Part shown: in pieces, positions 60,278 to 64,000 of the stretch | How the letters are laid out: each line of letters opens with the position of its first letter | Numbering within the stretch: the stretch's first letter is position 1 | Assembly (NCBI GenBank): GCA_021782915.1 | Contig: JAJXUK010000009.1 | Coordinates: 1-64,000, forward strand | From: Actinomycetes bacterium | GTDB lineage: Bacteria > Actinomycetota > Acidimicrobiia > Acidimicrobiales > RAAP-2 | Length of the DNA: 64,000 nucleotides | Direction of reading: 5' to 3' | Position numbers and translations under genes: made by a program | Notes under the pieces: model-generated | Database searches by the model: none | What the model was told of the DNA's origin: nothing | What the model saw: the letters and a program-made list of their open reading frames with translations, nothing else

Positions 60278-60349
60278 GCCCCCGTAGCTCAGGGGATAGA
60301 GCATCGGTTTCCTAAACCGTGAGCGCAGGTTCGAATCCTGCCGGGGGCG
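60278..60349 (+). tRNA. tRNA-Arg (anticodon CCU)
   Basis: Acceptor GCCCCCG/CGGGGGC, D arm GCTC...GAGC, anticodon loop TTCCTAA with CCT at positions 34-36 (stem CGGT/ACCG), T arm CAGGTTCGAATCCTG. CCA is not encoded. It decodes AGG, a codon rare in high-GC genomes. Genes of this kind are frequent attachment sites for integrative elements. Confidence 0.95.
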
Positions 60350-60393
60350 CTTGTGGCGGCAGTTGGGGTGGGGTCGAGGAGGCTCCTCACGTC

Positions 60394-61269
60394 TCACGGC
60401 GTGCTTGATGCCGCCGGAGACGACGTGGTGCTCGATGATGCAGCGGCGGAGAGGTGGGGCACGACGTCTCGCGTCCACGTGAATGACGCGGGAGCCGCCT
60501 GGTGTTGCGGGCGCACGAAGATCTCCGCGTAAACGCCCGTTCCGTGGCGGTTTCGGTATGCGGCCCCCATCTGACAGTCGTGGCAATACGGCCCGAGATA
60601 CACGCCCAGGATGTTGTGGCGATGGCCCCAGCATCCTGAGGCGCCCGGCGACGTGCAGTCAACGTTGGACGTATTCCGCGACGTGCCGCCCCAGCCATCG
60701 TTGTACATCCAGACGTAGTCGGCCGCGAGCGGCGAGGGCGACGCATCGGCCAGGATCGACGTGAAGCCCTGCTGGGTCATGCCGGAGACGAACCAGGGAT
60801 CCACGTTGCGCGCGGCTCCGGCCGCGGCGGAATGGTTGAGGGCGGACACGAGGCCCTGATAGGGGGGAAGACCGCGTGCGGTTCGCTCCAGATTCGTCAG
60901 GACGAACATCTGCTCGTCGGCCGAAAGCGTGTACCAATTGTTCGGCAGCATCATCGGGGCGACGCCCTCGACGGCGCGCGCGTGATTGATCGCGGCGAGG
61001 ATGTACGTGGTGCACGCTCGCGAGTTGTCATAGGGGCGCACCGTGATCGCGCTGCCGGCGCCCGAGAAGCACGGATTCGCGCACGAGAGCTGATGCGCGC
61101 GACTCGACTGACAGGGACCTGAGCTGAGAAAGTCTGGTCGCGGTGCGATGTTCGCGCTCGGTGTCAGCTGGAGGGGAGTCGCGCTGCTCGCCGTCAGCGT
61201 CGGGCCCAGGACGAGCAGCGGCGCGACGAGGGCGCAAAAGCCAATGAGTCTGGCGGCAACTGCTTTCAC
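60394..61269 (-). CDS. Secreted CAP/SCP-domain protein
   Basis: 291 residues from GTG 61269, with GAGAG upstream; an ATG at 61323 overlaps a TAGAAT -10 box (61322-61327, minus strand) and so is less likely. Signal peptide KAVAARLIGFCALVAPLLVL, with cleavage around ASSA. The CAP domain has ILAAINHARAVEGVAPM, EQMFVLTNLERTARGLPPY and the signature GCWGHRHNILGVYLGP. A Ser/Thr-rich tail follows. Extracellular CAP proteins bind lipids or glycans in many bacteria; no enzyme activity is implied. Confidence 0.85.
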   Translation of the reverse strand: MKAVAARLIGFCALVAPLLVLGPTLTASSATPLQLTPSANIAPRPDFLSSGPCQSSRAHQLSCANPCFSGAGSAITVRPYDNSRACTTYILAAINHARAVEGVAPMMLPNNWYTLSADEQMFVLTNLERTARGLPPYQGLVSALNHSAAAGAARNVDPWFVSGMTQQGFTSILADASPSPLAADYVWMYNDGWGGTSRNTSNVDCTSPGASGCWGHRHNILGVYLGPYCHDCQMGAAYRNRHGTGVYAEIFVRPQHQAAPASFTWTRDVVPHLSAAASSSTTSSPAASSTP

Positions 61270-61373
61270 CTTGTTCGCTCTCGACAGTGGGCGTCGCGCC
61301 GAGCGGCGCGCGGATTCGACCATTCTACCGGGGAGGCTTCGGTGCGGGAACTGCCGGTCCCGACCAGGCACTC

Positions 61374-62552
61374 TTAGCGTCGCGGAATACCGCCGAGTTT
61401 GGCCACGTCGATGACGTACTGGGTGGCCGCAGACACGCCGGCCAGGAAGAGTCGGTCCTGCTGCTCATCCGTCAGGTCGAAGTCAGTTGAAGTGACACCT
61501 GAGCCGTCGACGAAGATGGTGCGGTGCGCGACATAGTCGTGCGTCGTCAGGGCGTCCCATTCGTTCATCATCGTTCTCAGGCACCGGGTCGCAATGGACA
61601 GGGCGGACTCGTGCGAGCCCTCTGACTGGTACTCGGTCTGGAACCGCGACAGCTTGATCCCGATAGTCGGCCACGGGGGATCAACATCGTCTCGCGTGTC
61701 GAAGGAGTGAATCGGGTACTTGGCGAGCAGCGCGCCGTCGACCCACATGTGCGCGCCCTCGGCGAAGTGAACGCGCGTCGCGCTGGTCCCGGGCACGTCG
61801 ACCGGCAGCGTCGTGTCGCGCGCGATGATGTGCACCGGTTCGAAGAAGAAGGGGATCGACATGGAGGCGCGCACCGCGAGTACGGGGTCCTGCTGATCCG
61901 GGTCCAGGCCGTAGAGCGCGTAGTCCGTGGGCAGGCGCGTGAGGCGGCCTCGCGTGATGTCCGACACGTAGACCAGCAGGCGGCTCTCGGGACTCGTCGA
62001 TGGTGCATCGGCAGTGGGCATTCGCAGGTCGGCGAACGTGCGCACACCAAGATCCTGCAGGATCGGGCGCAGCCAGGACTCCACGTACGCGCTGGAGTAG
62101 AGGCCCTCGCGATTGGTCAGGATGGCGGCGTCGGCGAGCATCGAGGTGACACGCCCGCCGGAGTGGTCGAGCATGGAGTGCAGGCGGCCCTCGGGCATGA
62201 ACTTGGCGAAGTCCAGCGAGCGAAGGTATCCCAGCAGGTGAGACATCTCGTGCCCACTGGCGGCCAGTGCCGCGGTGATGGCGCCCACGACGGCGCCCGC
62301 GCTCGTGCCGGCCACGCGCTGGATGGCGACTCCGGCTTCGTCCAGAGAGAGAATGGCCCCGACGAGGCCGATGCCCTTGACCCCACCGCCCTCGAGAACC
62401 AAATTGGCCCTCAGAGGCTGCTCGTCGTCGACCGTGGCGTCGGAGTGGGCTCGCGGATGCCGCAGTGACGCCGCGGCCTCCTCGAACTGGCGCTGGAGGG
62501 TCGGCTCGCGCCGGTAGCCCCGTGGCGTGTCGGCCAGCGTGATCGGCAGCAT
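61374..62552 (-). CDS. Patatin-like phospholipase
   Basis: 392 residues. Oxyanion loop NLVLEGGGVKGIGLVGAILS, nucleophile elbow RVAGTSAGAVVGAITAALA, and dyad Asp in HMWVDGALLAKYPIHSF. GAGGGG lies upstream of ATG. No signal peptide, so it is cytoplasmic unless exported another way. Patatins hydrolyse acyl chains from phospholipids or glycerides. It reads leftward, 105 bp before the CAP gene. Confidence 0.93.
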   Translation of the reverse strand: MLPITLADTPRGYRREPTLQRQFEEAAASLRHPRAHSDATVDDEQPLRANLVLEGGGVKGIGLVGAILSLDEAGVAIQRVAGTSAGAVVGAITAALAASGHEMSHLLGYLRSLDFAKFMPEGRLHSMLDHSGGRVTSMLADAAILTNREGLYSSAYVESWLRPILQDLGVRTFADLRMPTADAPSTSPESRLLVYVSDITRGRLTRLPTDYALYGLDPDQQDPVLAVRASMSIPFFFEPVHIIARDTTLPVDVPGTSATRVHFAEGAHMWVDGALLAKYPIHSFDTRDDVDPPWPTIGIKLSRFQTEYQSEGSHESALSIATRCLRTMMNEWDALTTHDYVAHRTIFVDGSGVTSTDFDLTDEQQDRLFLAGVSAATQYVIDVAKLGGIPRR

Positions 62553-62738
62553 CCCGTCCCCTCGTACTTCTGCGTCTCGGGCAATATATCGTGGCCGCTT
62601 CGCGTGGAGGGGTCAGAGACCTGAACTCGCTGAGGAGGGCAACGTCCGTCGAGCCAGCGTGCGTCGGTGCACGCCGGGGCCGGGCTCGACGGCACGTGTT
62701 CACGGGGAAGAACTCGCGACTACTAGCCTCGCTGAGCG

Positions 62739-63200
62739 GTGAAGGCGCTACAGATCTCGACCGCCCTGGTGCTCGTCGTGCTGCTCCTGACGGCGGCCGT
62801 GCGGGCACATCAGGTGCCCAGCGGTGAGTCCCTGTCGCGAGCAACGCTGATGAGGATCGCGCAGGCGTTCGACGACGCCTACGAAGCCAACGAGGCCGCC
62901 GTCGTCTACCAGCGCTTTGACGCCCCGAGCCGCGAGGTGATATCCGAGTCGTCGTACGTGATGCGCCACCGACTCTGTCCCGATCCGCCCGGTGCGGCCA
63001 CGGTGCTGGGAGCCGCGCCGGCCGGTGCGTACTGGATCGTTCTCTACCAGATTGACGGGGTAGTCCTGCACGACTACTGGCACTACGTCCTCGGGCGCTG
63101 GGAGTTCAGCCTTCTGCGATCGAACCCGGGCGCGGTGCGTCTCTATCGACTGGGCTGGCGCGCGTACCAGAGTGCGATTGGCTGCACGCCTCGTGCCTGA
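62739..63200 (+). CDS. Hypothetical small secreted or anchored protein
   Basis: 153 residues from GTG 62739. The N-terminal span KALQISTALVLVVLLLTAAV is a signal or anchor. The rest is an alpha/beta fold without a known motif (AFDDAYEANEAAVVYQRF, IVLYQIDGVVLHDYWHYVLG). Two cysteines, in RHRLCPD and SAIGCTP, could form a disulfide. A TAGCCT -10 box lies 9 nt before the start. No family was recognised. Confidence 0.6.
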   Translation: MKALQISTALVLVVLLLTAAVRAHQVPSGESLSRATLMRIAQAFDDAYEANEAAVVYQRFDAPSREVISESSYVMRHRLCPDPPGAATVLGAAPAGAYWIVLYQIDGVVLHDYWHYVLGRWEFSLLRSNPGAVRLYRLGWRAYQSAIGCTPRA

Positions 63201-63249
63201 CGCTGCGCGCCTATCATCGCCCCAGAGCCCGCAATCCGAAGGAGACCTT

Positions 63250-64000
63250 ATGACGGACGTTGCCACCGCGACCATCGTCGGCCCACCCGGAACCCTGACG
63301 TGGCTGGGTCACGCGACGGTCCTATTGAGCACCAAGAGCGGCACGCGCATCGTGTTCGACCCCTGGCTCGAGAACCCGAAGGCCCCGGCCGATCTCGGCG
63401 AGCTGGGTGGAATCGACGCGATCGCGGTGACGCACGGGCACTTCGACCACATGGGATCGGTGATCCCCCTCGCGGTGTCAACCGGTGCGACGGTCGTGTG
63501 CGTGCCGGAGATGGCGGCGTACTTCGCCACGGCCGGTCTGACGAACCTGCTCGAGATGAACAAGGGCGGCACGGTACGCGTGGGTGACGTGAGCCTCACC
63601 ATGGTGGGCGCTGATCACTCCTGCGGCGTGAACGCCGGCGAGAGCCATCCGAGCATCTACGGGGGCAATCCGGTGGGCTTCGTCGTCGGGCTGCCCGCCG
63701 GTCAGGGCGGTCCGGTCTACATCTCCGGTGACACCAACGTCTTCTCCGACATGGCCATCATTCGGGACTTGTACGCGCCGGAGATTGGGCTCATGCCGAT
63801 CGATGGGCACTACAACATGGGCCCGCGCGAGGCCGCCTACGCGGTCAAGCTGCTCGGCCTGCGACGCTTCGCGCCCTATCACTACGGCACCTTTCCGCTG
63901 TTGGCTGGGACCCCGGAGCAGGTCTCGGGCCACCTCGCCGCTAGCGGTGTCGCGACCACGGTGCTGACCTGGCAGCCCGGAGAGACGCTCTCCCTGCTGG
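63250..64000 (+). CDS. MBL-fold metal-dependent hydrolase (UlaG-like), 3' end outside window
   Basis: ATG 63250 with AAGGAGA upstream; open to the window edge (250 codons). Residues ~15-25 read LTWLGHATVLLST, then IVFDPWLENPKAP, metal motif VTHGHFDHMGSVI (HxHxDH), VGADHSCG, and SGDTNVF. This is the family of UPF0173/UlaG-type hydrolases. The substrate is unknown. Little is likely missing at the C-terminus. Confidence 0.9.
   Translation, partial: MTDVATATIVGPPGTLTWLGHATVLLSTKSGTRIVFDPWLENPKAPADLGELGGIDAIAVTHGHFDHMGSVIPLAVSTGATVVCVPEMAAYFATAGLTNLLEMNKGGTVRVGDVSLTMVGADHSCGVNAGESHPSIYGGNPVGFVVGLPAGQGGPVYISGDTNVFSDMAIIRDLYAPEIGLMPIDGHYNMGPREAAYAVKLLGLRRFAPYHYGTFPLLAGTPEQVSGHLAASGVATTVLTWQPGETLSLL

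Noticed and set aside
1-64000. CRISPR array, rRNA operon, prophage structural genes or a toxin-antitoxin pair
   Set aside because: No regularly spaced repeats, rRNA-like sequence, capsid/tail or TA-type genes were seen on either strand.

Overview
The window is high-GC DNA from an actinomycete-like bacterium. Supporting signs are frequent GTG starts, tightly overlapping stop/start junctions, a LexA box of the CGAAC-N4-GTTCG type, an imuA'-imuB-dnaE2 mutasome, tandem LmbE-type deacetylases, and several promoters whose -10 box lies 6-7 nt before a start codon (leaderless mRNAs). A secreted G1-type acid peptidase would fit an acid-tolerant lineage such as Acidimicrobiia, but that placement is inference.

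Region 1 (1-12.5 kb) is a sugar/cyclitol catabolic island, visibly less GC-rich than what follows. A Cgl0159-type aldolase and an IolC-like kinase run leftward. A GntR/UTRA regulator runs rightward, followed by a CUT1 sugar ABC transporter, three Gfo/Idh/MocA dehydrogenases and an IolE/IolI-like isomerase. A convergent zinc alcohol dehydrogenase closes the block.

Region 2 (12.9-26.9 kb) is an amino-sugar locus. It holds a ROK/polyphosphate-glucokinase-like kinase, a double-SIS (NagB-II/AgaS-like) protein, a Dpp/Opp-type ABC transporter in one overlapping operon with a cytoplasmic GH20 hexosaminidase and a NAT_N/GNAT_C acyltransferase, and then deoR-btpA-FGGY kinase-SDR. A 16-bp element, TTGTGAnAAwCTCTCA, occurs before both the transporter operon and deoR. 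I infer one DeoR regulon for import and breakdown of beta-hexosaminides.

Region 3 (27-33 kb) starts with a convergent intergenic segment holding a structured-RNA candidate. It continues with an SRAP (HMCES/YedK) gene divergent from imuA'-imuB-dnaE2, with a LexA box between them. The ImuB is unusually short and seems to lack the little-finger domain.

Region 4 (33-53 kb) is mixed housekeeping and transport. It includes a nucleotidyltransferase/FabH/thioesterase group, threonine aldolase, a soluble MgtE-N/CBS protein next to an Nramp-related transporter with altered metal-site motifs, two LmbE deacetylases and a nucleoside salvage operon (NMT1-type ABC transporter, ribokinase, nucleoside hydrolase). 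These are followed by SAH hydrolase, a DHA2 efflux pump with a divergent TetR, YchF, and a CcdA/TlpA pair preceded by a CsoR-family operator.

Region 5 (53-64 kb) holds a SnoaL-like protein, a DrrAB-type exporter and a gene-poor, lower-GC stretch (55.6-60.3 kb). That stretch carries an internally deleted insertion sequence, a solo IS end, the G1 peptidase and tRNA-Arg(CCU). A CAP-domain secreted protein, a patatin, a small membrane-anchored protein and an MBL-fold hydrolase (cut by the window end) follow.
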